DNA of 64,000 bases from Pantoea sp. Mb-10 (GTDB lineage: Bacteria > Pseudomonadota > Gammaproteobacteria > Enterobacterales > Enterobacteriaceae). The stretch lies in NCBI RefSeq assembly GCF_021272205.1, contig NZ_JAJSDX010000002.1, positions 372,001 through 436,000 on the forward strand, read 5' to 3'. A program made the translations under genes and the position numbers. Position 1 is the first letter of the stretch. Each line of letters opens with the position of its first letter. Under the pieces are notes generated by a model. That model saw nothing but the letters and a program-made list of their open reading frames with translations. It made no database searches and had not been told where the DNA came from. Below, piece by piece: positions 50,008-59,364 of the stretch.

Positions 50008-51138
50008 ATGATAATGAAAACTAAATTGATACCTTTACTGGTATCCGCAACTTTTCTCTCCGGGTGCACCATCGAACCGGGTTCGCACCTTTCCACCAGT
50101 GGAAAAGATGTCGTTGAGCAACAGGACAGTAACTTCGACATCGACAAGTACGTAAACGTCTTTCCGCTCACGCCGCGCTTGGTTGAGCAGATGCGTCCGC
50201 GTCAGAATGTGGCGCAGGCTAACCCCGCGCTGCAAACGGAGATTCAAAGCTATGAGTACCGCGTGGGCATTGGCGATGTGCTGAACGTCACCGTGTGGGA
50301 TCACCCGGAGTTGACCACGCCTGCTGGTCAGTACCGCAGCGCCAGCGACACCGGTAACTGGGTACAGGCAGACGGCACCATTTTCTATCCCTATATCGGT
50401 AAAGTGCGCGTGGCGGGCCGTACCGTCGGTGAGATTCGCGCCGAAATCGCGCGCCGTCTGGCGCAGTACATCGAAAGCCCGCAGGTGGACGTGAACATTG
50501 CCGCGTTCCGCTCGCAGAAAACCTACGTGACGGGTTCCGTCACCAATTCAGGCCAGCAGGCGATCACCAACGTGCCGCTCACGGTGCTGGATGCCATCAA
50601 CGCCGCCGGTGGCCTTGCTGCCGATGCCGATTGGCGCAACGTGGTGCTGACGCACAACGGGCGCGAGCAGCGTATTTCACTGCAGGCGCTGATGCAAAAC
50701 GGCGACCTGAGCCAGAACCATCTGCTCTATCCTGGCGATATCTTATTCGTGCCGCGTAACGACGACCTGAAAGTGTTTGTGATGGGCGAAGTGAAGCAGC
50801 AGGCGACGCTGAAAATGGATCGCAGCGGTATGACGCTGGCGGAAGCCTTGGGCAACGCGCAGGGTATGGACCAAACCACCTCCGATGCCACCGGGGTCTT
50901 CGTTATTCGTACCATTCGCGGCACGAATCGCACCAAGATTGCCAACGTCTACCAGCTGAACACCAAAGATGCCGCTTCCATGGTGATGGGAACGGAATTC
51001 CAGCTTGAGCCGTACGATATCGTGTACGTGACCTCCACGCCGATCACGCGTTGGAACCGTGTGATTTCTGGGCTGCTGCCAACCATCGTCGGTATCGATA
51101 ACGCAACCTCAGCGGCACAGCGTATCCATAACTGGTAG
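50008..51138 (+). CDS. amsH: Outer-membrane polysaccharide export lipoprotein Wza/AmsH
   Basis: Wza-type proteins form the octameric outer-membrane channel for EPS. The 376-residue precursor has a lipoprotein signal peptide with lipobox LSGC (Cys20, or 18 if the ATG at 50014 is used). The PES domain follows ([21 protein letters not shown]), then SLBB repeats ([29 protein letters not shown]), and a C-terminal amphipathic helix that spans the outer membrane. It is followed by wzb after 14 bases. Confidence 0.95.
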   Translation: MIMKTKLIPLLVSATFLSGCTIEPGSHLSTSGKDVVEQQDSNFDIDKYVNVFPLTPRLVEQMRPRQNVAQANPALQTEIQSYEYRVGIGDVLNVTVWDHPELTTPAGQYRSASDTGNWVQADGTIFYPYIGKVRVAGRTVGEIRAEIARRLAQYIESPQVDVNIAAFRSQKTYVTGSVTNSGQQAITNVPLTVLDAINAAGGLAADADWRNVVLTHNGREQRISLQALMQNGDLSQNHLLYPGDILFVPRNDDLKVFVMGEVKQQATLKMDRSGMTLAEALGNAQGMDQTTSDATGVFVIRTIRGTNRTKIANVYQLNTKDAASMVMGTEFQLEPYDIVYVTSTPITRWNRVISGLLPTIVGIDNATSAAQRIHNW

Positions 51139-51152
51139 AAGCAAGGTTTAGC

Positions 51153-51587
51153 ATGATCAAGTCCGTGTTAGTTGTCTGCGTCGGCAACATTTGCCGCTCT
51201 CCTACCGGGGAGCGGCTGTTCAAACGCGCGCTACCTGATATTCGCGTGGCGTCCGCGGGGCTCAGTGCCTTGCAGGGCCATGCGGCGGACCAGACCGCCA
51301 GTGACGTAGCCGCTGAACGCGGCCTGTCATTGGCGGGCCATCAGGCACAGCAGTTAACGGCCAATTTGTGCCGTGAATACGATCTGATTCTGGTGATGGA
51401 AAAGCGCCACATTGAGCAGGTAAATAGAATCGACCCAGCCGCTCGCGGCAAAACGATGCTGCTTGGCCACTGGCTTGGGCAGCAGGAAATTGCGGATCCG
51501 TATAAAAAAAGCCGCGAGGCCTTTGAAGAGGTCTACGGGTTACTGGAAAACGCTACCCAGAAGTGGGTCAACGTATTAAGCCGATAG
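51153..51587 (+). CDS. amsI: Low-molecular-weight protein tyrosine phosphatase Wzb/AmsI
   Basis: Wzb dephosphorylates the tyrosine-rich tail of Wzc, cycling the EPS export machinery. The 144-residue LMW-PTP has the P-loop CVGNICRS (C-x5-R, Cys at residue 10) and the general-acid Asp in EIADPYKKS. It sits between wza and wzc, 14 bases after wza, the normal order of group 1/EPS operons. Confidence 0.95.
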   Translation: MIKSVLVVCVGNICRSPTGERLFKRALPDIRVASAGLSALQGHAADQTASDVAAERGLSLAGHQAQQLTANLCREYDLILVMEKRHIEQVNRIDPAARGKTMLLGHWLGQQEIADPYKKSREAFEEVYGLLENATQKWVNVLSR

Positions 51588-51599
51588 TTGGGAATATCC

Positions 51600-53780
51600 A
51601 TGAATATCAAAAACAAGGTTATGACCGCGCCAAAGGAAGATTCGAATGGATGGGATCTGGCGCATCTTGTGGGACAGCTTATTGATCACCGCTGGATCAT
51701 TGTTGCCGTCACCGCCTTCTTTATGCTGGTGGGAACGCTCTACACACTGTTTGCAACGCCCATCTACAGCGCTGACGCTATGGTTCAGGTCGAGCAAAAA
51801 AATACCGCCTCGGTACTGAATGAGCTGCAGGATGTACTGCCTTCCACGCCTGCGTCGGACACGGAGATTCAGATTGTTGAATCCCGCATGGTGCTGGGAA
51901 AAACGGTAGATGACCTGGGTCTGGATACCGTGGTGCAGCAAAATTATTTCCCGGTCATTGGCAAAGGACTTTCGCGCCTGATGGGCAACAAGCCCGCACA
52001 GATCGCCATTTCCCGCCTGGAAATTCCCCGTTCTATTGATAAGCGCACCGTTGAGCTGGAAGTCACCGGCCCACAGACCTACACCGTGAGCAAAGACGGC
52101 GATGAGCTGTTCAAAGGGCGTGTTGGCCAGCTGGAGCAGCACGGCGACGTTACCATGCTGGTAAGCGGCATTGAGGCCGATAAAGGTACCAGCTTCAGCG
52201 TCACCAAGCTGAACGAGCTGCAGGCGATCAAAAACGTGCTGGGCGCACTCACCGTGGCGGACAAAGGCAAAACCACCGGCGTGCTGGGTCTGGAGTACGT
52301 CAATGAAGATCCCGAGCAAGCCAGCCGCGTGCTAAACCAGATCGTGAACAACTATCTGCTGCAGAACGTTGAGCGCAAGTCAGAACAGGCTGAGAAGAGT
52401 CTGCAGTTCCTGCGCAATCAGCTGCCGCAAGTTCGCGCGAATCTGGATGAAGCCGAAGACAAGCTGAATACCTATCGTCGTCAGAACGAGTCGGTGGATA
52501 TGTCGCTGGAGGCGAAATCGGCCCTGGATTCTTCTGTCAGCGTGCAGAGTCAGCTGAATGAGCTGACGTTCCGCGAAGCAGAAGTGTCACAGCTGTTCAC
52601 CAAAGATCACCCCACCTACCGTGCGCTGCTGGAAAAACGCAAAACGCTGGAGTCGGAACAGGCTGAGCTGAACAAAAAGATTGCTGGCATGCCGCAAACG
52701 CAGCAGGAAATTCTGCGTCTGACGCGTGATGTGCAGTCCGGTCAGGAAATCTACATGCAGCTGCTGAATCGTCAGCAGGAGCTGAGCATTAGCAAGGCCA
52801 GCACCGTGGGCGATGTGCGTATCATTGACCGTGCCGAAACGGCCGGTAGCCCGGTTGCGCCGAAGAAGCCGCTGATCATTGCTGCCAGCCTGATTCTTGG
52901 CCTGCTGCTCTCCGTGGGGCTGGTGTTACTGAAAGCGCTGTTCCATCACGGCATTGAAAACCCAGAGCAGCTGGAAGAGCTGGGCATGAACGTGTATGCG
53001 AGCGTACCGCTTTCTGAATGGCAGCGTAAGAAAGACAGCGAAGCGCTGGCGCGCCGCGGCCATCACAAAGAGAAAAGCGATCCGCACAACACGCTGCTGG
53101 CGCTGGGTAATCCGACCGATCTCTCTATTGAAGCGATCCGTAGCCTGCGCACCAGCCTGCACTTCGCCATGATGGAAGCGAAAAACAACATCCTGATGAT
53201 CACCGGTGCCAGCCCGGGTATTGGTAAAACCTTTATCTGTGCCAACCTGGCGACGCTGGTGTCAAAAGCAGGTCAGCGTGTGCTGTTTATCGACGGCGAT
53301 ATGCGTCGTGGCTATACCCATGAGCTGCTGGGTGCGGACAACAAAGTGGGTCTCTCGAACGTGCTGTCCGGCAAAACCGAGTTCACGCCAGCGCTGATTC
53401 AGAAAGGCGTGTACGGCTTTGACTTCCTGCCGCGTGGACAGGTGCCACCTAACCCGTCTGAGCTGCTGATGCATCGCCGTATGCAGGAGCTGCTGGAGTG
53501 GGCCAGTCAGAATTACGATCTGGTGCTCATCGATACGCCACCGATCCTGGCCGTCACCGACGCGTCCATTATCGGTAAGCTGGCCGGCACCTCGCTGATG
53601 GTCGCACGTTTCGAAACCAATACTGCGAAAGAGCTGGATGTGAGCTACAAGCGCTTCGAGCAGAACGGTATTGAAATCAAAGGGGTTATCCTCAACGCCG
53701 TGGTACGCAAAGCGTCGAATGCCTACGGGTATGGTTACGACTATTACAACTACGAATACGGCAAAGAGACCAAAAGCTAA
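51600..53780 (+). CDS. amsA: Polysaccharide co-polymerase tyrosine kinase Wzc/AmsA
   Basis: Wzc controls chain length and assembly and autophosphorylates. The 726-residue protein has two membrane helices (about 30-50 and 428-450) enclosing a periplasmic Wzz-like domain with coiled coils and the proline-containing PVAPKKPL motif. The cytosolic BY-kinase has Walker A GASPGIGKT, Walker A' FIDGDMRRG and Walker B LVLIDTPP, and the C-terminal tyrosine cluster YGYGYDYYNYEYG. A TTG frame starts at 51588, but the ATG at 51600 has GGGA upstream. A strong terminator follows the gene. Confidence 0.96.
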   Translation: MNIKNKVMTAPKEDSNGWDLAHLVGQLIDHRWIIVAVTAFFMLVGTLYTLFATPIYSADAMVQVEQKNTASVLNELQDVLPSTPASDTEIQIVESRMVLGKTVDDLGLDTVVQQNYFPVIGKGLSRLMGNKPAQIAISRLEIPRSIDKRTVELEVTGPQTYTVSKDGDELFKGRVGQLEQHGDVTMLVSGIEADKGTSFSVTKLNELQAIKNVLGALTVADKGKTTGVLGLEYVNEDPEQASRVLNQIVNNYLLQNVERKSEQAEKSLQFLRNQLPQVRANLDEAEDKLNTYRRQNESVDMSLEAKSALDSSVSVQSQLNELTFREAEVSQLFTKDHPTYRALLEKRKTLESEQAELNKKIAGMPQTQQEILRLTRDVQSGQEIYMQLLNRQQELSISKASTVGDVRIIDRAETAGSPVAPKKPLIIAASLILGLLLSVGLVLLKALFHHGIENPEQLEELGMNVYASVPLSEWQRKKDSEALARRGHHKEKSDPHNTLLALGNPTDLSIEAIRSLRTSLHFAMMEAKNNILMITGASPGIGKTFICANLATLVSKAGQRVLFIDGDMRRGYTHELLGADNKVGLSNVLSGKTEFTPALIQKGVYGFDFLPRGQVPPNPSELLMHRRMQELLEWASQNYDLVLIDTPPILAVTDASIIGKLAGTSLMVARFETNTAKELDVSYKRFEQNGIEIKGVILNAVVRKASNAYGYGYDYYNYEYGKETKS

Positions 53781-53792
53781 GCACGACCATTT

Positions 53793-53819
53793 GGGGCGGA
53801 TTTTCCGCCCCTTTTTCTT
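53793..53819 (+). terminator. Strong intrinsic terminator between wzc and the glycosyltransferase genes
   Basis: GGGGCGGA (53793-53800), three-base loop, TCCGCCCC (53804-53811) and TTTTTCTT. It divides the export module from the sugar-assembly genes. With the upstream ops site, RfaH-dependent read-through would set the ratio between modules, as in E. coli group 1 capsule operons. Confidence 0.9.
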
Positions 53820-54017
53820 CCCCGGCGCCGACGAAAAGCGGGGGAATTTTGCGTTATCAATACACACAGCACAATCTTAGGTCATTCCGTGGTGGCTAAC
53901 GTGGCTCGCACGGGTAAGAGGATTAACGGCATGATTTTTCAGAACAAAGCCGATTTCTTTCACCTTGCTATCCGCGCTACCGTTAAGTCTGGAACAGCTT
54001 TATAAGAGGTGCTGGCA

Positions 54018-54935
54018 ATGCAGGACATCCGCTTCTCAATTGTCATTCCCGCGTACAACGCGTCGAAGTCAATTGTCACAACGCTGGATTGCGTGAAAGC
54101 GCAGTCGTATCGCAATTTTGAAGTCATCATTGTGGATGACAAATCGGCTGATGCTGCCGAACTGGCGCAGGTGGTGCGCGGCGAGCGTTACCAGGAGCTG
54201 GACATCAAGCTGGAGCTGTCTGAGGTCAAACTCAACGGCGCAGGCGCGCGCAACAAAGGCATCGAGCTGGCAGAAGGCGATTTCATCAGCTTTCTCGACG
54301 CCGATGACGAGTGGCATCCTGACAAGCTGCTGGAAGTGCAGCGCACCATCACCGCGCTTGAAGCGCAGGGCAAGTCGCGCTACCTGATCTTCAGCCAGGT
54401 GAACATTCATCAGGACGGTGCGTTCCTGAAAGTGATGCCGATGCAGCCTCCGGGTAAAAATGAGACGGTGGCGGAATATCTTTTTGGTTGTTATGGCTTT
54501 ATTCAGACCAGCACCATCGTGCTGAAGCGCGAAGATGCCGAAAAAATCAAGTTCGATACCCGCTACATCCGCCATCAGGATTACGATTTCTGTATTCGCG
54601 CCGATCGCATGGGTTATGCGTTTGTCATGATCGACAAGCCGCTGGCGACCTACCATCTGGTGACCAAGTTTGGTTCTAAGCACAAGGGCGAATCGGTGAA
54701 ATATTCGTTCTTCTGGCTGGATACCATGAAACCGCATCTCACCACGCGCGATATCCATACGTACAAAGCGTTCAAGCTGCCGTTGCGTTACAAAATGGAC
54801 GGAAAATCGCTGCAGGCCAGCATGAGCTTTGCGCGCTACTTCTTCCTGACGAACCGCGACAACCGTGCTTACTTTCTCAATCGGCTGATCGACAAAGTGA
54901 AATCCCGCTTTGGCGGCGGGCGCACGGCATCATAA
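54018..54935 (+). CDS. amsB: Family 2 glycosyltransferase, AmsB/WceB-like
   Basis: A 305-residue GT-A inverting glycosyltransferase. The N-terminal FSIVIPAYNASKSIVTTL is typical, the nucleotide-binding VDDKSAD loop and the metal-binding FLDADDEW (DxD-like) follow, and the C-terminal half is basic and amphipathic for membrane attachment. By position and length it corresponds to AmsB, which adds the second sugar (galactose) of the amylovoran/stewartan unit; this is inferred. The ATG at 54018 follows AAGAGGTG and is preferred to a GTG three codons upstream. Confidence 0.82.
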   Translation: MQDIRFSIVIPAYNASKSIVTTLDCVKAQSYRNFEVIIVDDKSADAAELAQVVRGERYQELDIKLELSEVKLNGAGARNKGIELAEGDFISFLDADDEWHPDKLLEVQRTITALEAQGKSRYLIFSQVNIHQDGAFLKVMPMQPPGKNETVAEYLFGCYGFIQTSTIVLKREDAEKIKFDTRYIRHQDYDFCIRADRMGYAFVMIDKPLATYHLVTKFGSKHKGESVKYSFFWLDTMKPHLTTRDIHTYKAFKLPLRYKMDGKSLQASMSFARYFFLTNRDNRAYFLNRLIDKVKSRFGGGRTAS

Positions 54936-55005
54936 ACGTGATGACACATTTACTGGCTCCCGCTTTGGGGGCAATTTTTAGGTTCCTGACACTTCGGGTA
55001 TCCCC

Positions 55006-55758
55006 ATGACAAATCATGTTGGCACCATCGGTATTGTGATGCCGATGTATAACGCGCGTCAGACCGTGCTGCGCGCGGTTGAGTCGATCATCAACCAAAC
55101 GTATTCCGACTGGCATCTCTATTTGGTTAACGATAAGTCGACCGATGACTCACTGGCTTGGGTGCGCGAGCACTGCACCGATCCGCGCATCACCATTCTG
55201 AGCAACGAGGTCAACATGGGCGCCGCAGAGACGCGCAACCAGGGGCTTCGTGCAGCCAAAGAAGAGATTATTGCGTTTCTGGACAGCGATGACGAATGGC
55301 TGCCGGAAAAGCTTGCTGAGCAGGCTGCCGCCATCGCCGCCGGCGACAACTTTGTGATCACGCACTATCACTACAAAACCCAAAAGGCCGATCACGATAT
55401 TCTCTACAGTAAACCCTACCTACAGCAGGAAAATTTCGTGAAGAAGCAGTATCGCGTCTGCTTCTCCTCGGTCTGTTTCCGCCGTCCTCCTCAGGGCATC
55501 TTCTTTGAACGCAAGGGTCATGAAGATTTCCTGTTCCTCTATGAACTGTTCTTACGCTACAAGCAGGCTCGGGTGATCCAGAAAACGCTGGTTAATTATT
55601 ACGAGCTGGGCGATTCCCTGTCGCGCAATAAGAACAAAGCCGCTAAATGGCACCTCGAATTATTAAGAATTATCTATAAAAACAATCCTTTAAAAATCTA
55701 TTACTATTACGGCTGGTATATGCTCAACGGTGTTCTCTTTACCTTGAAACATCGCTGA
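55006..55758 (+). CDS. Family 2 glycosyltransferase, AmsE/WceN-like
   Basis: A 250-residue GT-A glycosyltransferase: GIVMPMYNARQTVLRAVES, LVNDKSTDDS, and the DxD-like FLDSDDEWLPEKL with a later HEDFLF acidic motif, where the catalytic base probably lies. It is shorter than the preceding enzyme and is followed by a basic region. It may be the AmsE/WceN homologue, but its position before the GT4 gene differs from the B-D-E order I recall for amylovoran, so no symbol is given. A weak terminator-like hairpin precedes it (about 54955-54978). Confidence 0.8.
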   Translation: MTNHVGTIGIVMPMYNARQTVLRAVESIINQTYSDWHLYLVNDKSTDDSLAWVREHCTDPRITILSNEVNMGAAETRNQGLRAAKEEIIAFLDSDDEWLPEKLAEQAAAIAAGDNFVITHYHYKTQKADHDILYSKPYLQQENFVKKQYRVCFSSVCFRRPPQGIFFERKGHEDFLFLYELFLRYKQARVIQKTLVNYYELGDSLSRNKNKAAKWHLELLRIIYKNNPLKIYYYYGWYMLNGVLFTLKHR

Positions 55759-55866
55759 TACCTGACATTCCCTTCCCGAAAGCGTGCCGGATGGCGTTCG
55801 CTATGCATGACGAGCGCGGGTAGGAAGCGGGTGTGCGTTAAGCCTTACTGAGGTAGAAAGCGTCAA

Positions 55867-56901
55867 ATGAAAAAAATTGTTTTGGTGATTAAAGATGCCT
55901 ACTCCTATGCGGGCACAGAGAACATCTGCAACTTTATGTCGGAGTGTCTGGGCGAGGAGCATGACGTCACCATTTATTCATTAGAAGGCCACGGCAAAAC
56001 GTTTTATCCCTTTAAGCATGTCAAAGAGATTGTCAGCTTTGAAGGGCAAAGCAACCCCATAAAACAGGCTGTAACGCGTATTCATGACGCGGGCTTTGAT
56101 ACCGTTTTTCTGATCAGCATGGGCCGATTGAGCGTGATGTTTGCGTTTTGGAATCTGCTGGCCATGAAGAAAAAGCGCTTTAAAGCCTACGCCTGCGAGC
56201 ACATTGCCATTAACTCCTTCAGCAAGCCAATTAAGCTGCTGAAGTGGTTAATGCTGCGCTACTACGATCGCGTCATTGTGCTAACCGATAAAGATCATCA
56301 GGTCTTTAGCCGTTGGCACATTCCCAGCAAGCAGATCCCGAATCCGATTGTTTATAAAGGCTTTGAACGCCAGACGCGCAGCCGTCAGGCGCTGGCGGTA
56401 GGACGCCTTGACCACCAGAAAGGTTTTGATCTGCTGTTAGATATCTGGGCCGACTTCAGCAAAACCCATCCCGAGTGGACGCTGGCGATCGCCGGTGACG
56501 GTGAGCAGCGGCAGCAGCTGCACGATCAGGCTGCGGCGCTGGGCATCACGCAGAGCGTGAAGTTTGTCGGGAAGGTCAGCAATATCAACGATTACTACCG
56601 CGACAGCGACATGGCGCTGATGACCTCGCGCTATGAGGGGTTGCCGCTGGTGCTGCTGGAAGCCAAATCCTGGTCGCTGCCGGTGGTCGCCTACGACTGC
56701 CCAACCGGCCCGCAGGAGATCATTAATCACGGGGAAGATGGTTTCCTGGTGCCCATGAACGACAAAGCGACGTTCCTGGCGCGAATGGACCAGCTGGCGA
56801 GCGACGATAGTCTGCTGTTTGCCATGAGTGATAAGACCAAAGAAACGGCGCTGAAGTTTGACGGTAATCAGATCAAACAAAGCTGGTTGGCATTGGTGTG
56901 A
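55867..56901 (+). CDS. amsD: Family 4 glycosyltransferase, AmsD/WceM-like
   Basis: A GT-B retaining glycosyltransferase of 344 residues. The N-terminal domain begins IVLVIKDAYSYAGTENIC; the C-terminal nucleotide-sugar domain has AVGRLDHQKGFDLLLDIW, GDGEQRQQL, and the family E-x7-E motif in SRYEGLPLVLLEAKSWSLP. Length and type fit AmsD, proposed to add a galactose to the repeat unit. It starts about 110 bases after the preceding transferase gene. Confidence 0.78.
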   Translation: MKKIVLVIKDAYSYAGTENICNFMSECLGEEHDVTIYSLEGHGKTFYPFKHVKEIVSFEGQSNPIKQAVTRIHDAGFDTVFLISMGRLSVMFAFWNLLAMKKKRFKAYACEHIAINSFSKPIKLLKWLMLRYYDRVIVLTDKDHQVFSRWHIPSKQIPNPIVYKGFERQTRSRQALAVGRLDHQKGFDLLLDIWADFSKTHPEWTLAIAGDGEQRQQLHDQAAALGITQSVKFVGKVSNINDYYRDSDMALMTSRYEGLPLVLLEAKSWSLPVVAYDCPTGPQEIINHGEDGFLVPMNDKATFLARMDQLASDDSLLFAMSDKTKETALKFDGNQIKQSWLALV

Positions 56902-56976
56902 GTGCCGATTCTCGTGCCTCCGGGGATAACTTTTCGGCCGCTCTGCGGCCCCAATAATGACCACGGGATGTAACGC

Positions 56977-59187
56977 ATGAAAAGAAGAGAAGTCTTGCAG
57001 ACCGCAGCCTCCTCCATTGTCGCCGCACTCTCTGCGAGTGCGTTTTCCAGCTATGCCGCGAAAAACGGCCAGCCTGTGCTGAAAGCGGTTGATCCCGCTA
57101 GCGTGCCGAAAGGCGACGTGCCGATTTTAACGCCGGAAAACGTCTATACCATGCCGCCCCAGTTCTGGCAGAACTTCGAGGGCAAACTGTGGATCGGTAA
57201 AGCGGGCAGCGACGCCAGCCAGTCTGGCAACCAAATCCCGGTGTACCTGCGCGACGCCAGCGGCAAGGTCTCGCAGATCGGTCAGCCGATTGCGCTTAAC
57301 AAGGGCAATTTCGCGCAGTTCATTCATGACAACGCGGCACTGATCGCCGATCCTGCCCACTCCATGGTGGTGCAGGACAATGACGGCAACACGCTCTTCT
57401 CCATTGACGACGTTTCGCGCCCGAATGCCAGTAACTTTAGCCAGCGCCTCGCGCAGCCCAACGGCTACCAGCTGATCGGTGAAATCCCGTCGGTGGCCGA
57501 GCTGCGCAAAACGCGGCCGCTGTTTGCCGGTGCCAAAATCAAACTGAAAAGCTGGCACGAAGGCCTGGAAGTGGGCGGCGGCGAGTTTGTGGGCAGCTAC
57601 GGCGCAGGCAAAGATGACGGCGGGGTGAATTTCGCCGGAGAGGGGTTCACCTGGCGCCGCGTGGTGGATGACTTTAACCGCCTGACGCTGTTTGACTTCG
57701 GTGCCATTGCCGACGGCAAAACCGACGCGGCGCCGGCCATCAAAGCCATGTACCAGTGGTCGCAGGACGCTAACCAGCCGATTTGCGTGCAGTTCCCTGC
57801 CGGTACGTTCTTTGTGTCGGCCTGTGATTTTGGCGACCAGCAGCAGCGCTTTTTCCGCATCTCCGGCGCGATGGTCAACTTTGGCTACTTCCCGGCCACC
57901 ACGCTGGTGTCTGACGGCCAGTCTGAGTTCCTGTTTCAAGTCAACGCGCGCTGGACCGAGCTGTCGAACCTGAACTTCAACGGCAACAACGACAAGCATC
58001 CGAATAAACAGGGGTTGTTCCACAACACCTGCCCGGGTGGCCAGTTCTTCCGCGGTGCCTGTCTGCGCTTCAACCACGTAGGTGGCGTCAGCTTGCATCT
58101 GGTTGACACGCTGGATTGTAAAATTGACCAGTGGTATGCCGACAGCTGTACCGGGGATGTGATTAAAGCGACATGGTCCGGGCAAAAAGTGGGGGTATGG
58201 GATCACAGCACCGCTATCGAGCTATCCAACTTCAATGCGCAACACTGTAAAGGTGGCAAAGTGCTGAACCTGCCGCGCTGCAGCCAGTCGATTATCCATA
58301 ACGGCTGGATTGAGCACAGCGAGTTTCCAGGCGATATCTCTAACGGGCAGTGGATCATCGACGCACTGAGCCTGGAAGATTGCAAAAATCCGCTGATTGC
58401 CCATAACTCGCGGCTGAACATGCGTCAAACCAACCTGCAAAGCGGCAGTTGGATCGATAATTCGCTACAGGGTGAACGCTGGCTCAACATCTGGGAGATG
58501 GGCTCCACGCGCGTGGAATCGTATGGCGTGGCGATCGACGGCAGCCTGAAATACAACTACATCACCTCGCGCTACCGGCTGACCAATAACACCAACCAGG
58601 AAACCTGGTTTGAGTTGGGCAACTTTTACTCACCGACCGTGGGCGATAGCTGGGAAATCGAAGTATTTGGTCAGTCGCAGTTCAATAACGGCAGCGACGA
58701 CAAGCCGCTGATGGATCTTATCCACGGTAAAAATACCGGCGGACGGGCGGTAATCCACCTGCAGCGCAAAACTAAAAATGCAGAGGTGAGTTGGTCGGCA
58801 GAGGGCAGTTCGCCGGTGGTGGACGTGCGCTTCGATCCGCGCAGCGAAACGGACACCAAAGTGTTCGTGAAGTTAGCGGGATGGACGCCAACTACCGCGG
58901 TGCTGATCAAGAGCACCGCCAAAGATCGCTTTTTGGCCGGGCGTTGCGCCCGCGTCGATGCCGTGATGGAAAAGGGCAGCCCTGACAGCGGCAGCCAGCA
59001 GGCACCGCAGCGTTTCAGCTTACACAACGGTAAAGCGGGCGTCGGCGGCAATGAGCAGGGCGATCTGCTGCTGGCGTCGCGTCCGCTGAACGCTAATCAG
59101 GTGGATACGCGCGAACCGAAAGGATTTGTTTCGGTGGTGATCAATGGTGAGCAGGTTGCTTTGCCCTATTTTGCCCTGAAAGGATAA
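56977..59187 (+). CDS. amsF: Secreted beta-helix protein AmsF/WceF
   Basis: A 736-residue exported protein. The N-terminus has a twin-arginine-like signal (KRREVLQ, then a hydrophobic segment ending SSYA, cleavage near residue 27). The middle carries a pectate-lyase-3-like start of a right-handed beta-helix (LFDFGAIADGKTDAAPAIKAMYQW, about 245-270, then FPAGTFF), followed by repeated beta-strands to about 520 and a beta-sandwich C-terminus. AmsF is needed for amylovoran synthesis and has been linked to repeat-unit processing; a lyase or depolymerase activity is possible but not shown here. Confidence 0.85.
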   Translation: MKRREVLQTAASSIVAALSASAFSSYAAKNGQPVLKAVDPASVPKGDVPILTPENVYTMPPQFWQNFEGKLWIGKAGSDASQSGNQIPVYLRDASGKVSQIGQPIALNKGNFAQFIHDNAALIADPAHSMVVQDNDGNTLFSIDDVSRPNASNFSQRLAQPNGYQLIGEIPSVAELRKTRPLFAGAKIKLKSWHEGLEVGGGEFVGSYGAGKDDGGVNFAGEGFTWRRVVDDFNRLTLFDFGAIADGKTDAAPAIKAMYQWSQDANQPICVQFPAGTFFVSACDFGDQQQRFFRISGAMVNFGYFPATTLVSDGQSEFLFQVNARWTELSNLNFNGNNDKHPNKQGLFHNTCPGGQFFRGACLRFNHVGGVSLHLVDTLDCKIDQWYADSCTGDVIKATWSGQKVGVWDHSTAIELSNFNAQHCKGGKVLNLPRCSQSIIHNGWIEHSEFPGDISNGQWIIDALSLEDCKNPLIAHNSRLNMRQTNLQSGSWIDNSLQGERWLNIWEMGSTRVESYGVAIDGSLKYNYITSRYRLTNNTNQETWFELGNFYSPTVGDSWEIEVFGQSQFNNGSDDKPLMDLIHGKNTGGRAVIHLQRKTKNAEVSWSAEGSSPVVDVRFDPRSETDTKVFVKLAGWTPTTAVLIKSTAKDRFLAGRCARVDAVMEKGSPDSGSQQAPQRFSLHNGKAGVGGNEQGDLLLASRPLNANQVDTREPKGFVSVVINGEQVALPYFALKG

Positions 59188-59220
59188 AGCTCGACGGCGC
59201 GTTGCACACTACGTGCCGGA

Positions 59221-59248
59221 GACAGGGCACAGGCATCGGTGCCCTGTC
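59221..59248 (+). promoter_or_regulatory. Intercistronic hairpin between amsF and amsJ
   Basis: A 10-bp stem GACAGGGCAC (59221-59230) with complement GTGCCCTGTC (59239-59248) and an 8-base loop; a T-run follows only after 14 bases. It may stabilise or partly attenuate the transcript. Confidence 0.45.
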
Positions 59249-59364
59249 TGTCAGTCACACACTTTTTGGGGCATTTACGTCCCGCGACGTTTTAACAGCG
59301 TTCATTTTGCCGGTTCAGGAAATGGCACAGTTGTAAAAATTACAAAAATTTATCTGGAGTTTTT

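Noticed and set aside
57127..58206. 359-residue minus-strand ORF opposite amsF
   Set aside because: Shadow of the AmsF frame; Ala/Val/Arg-biased with no motif.
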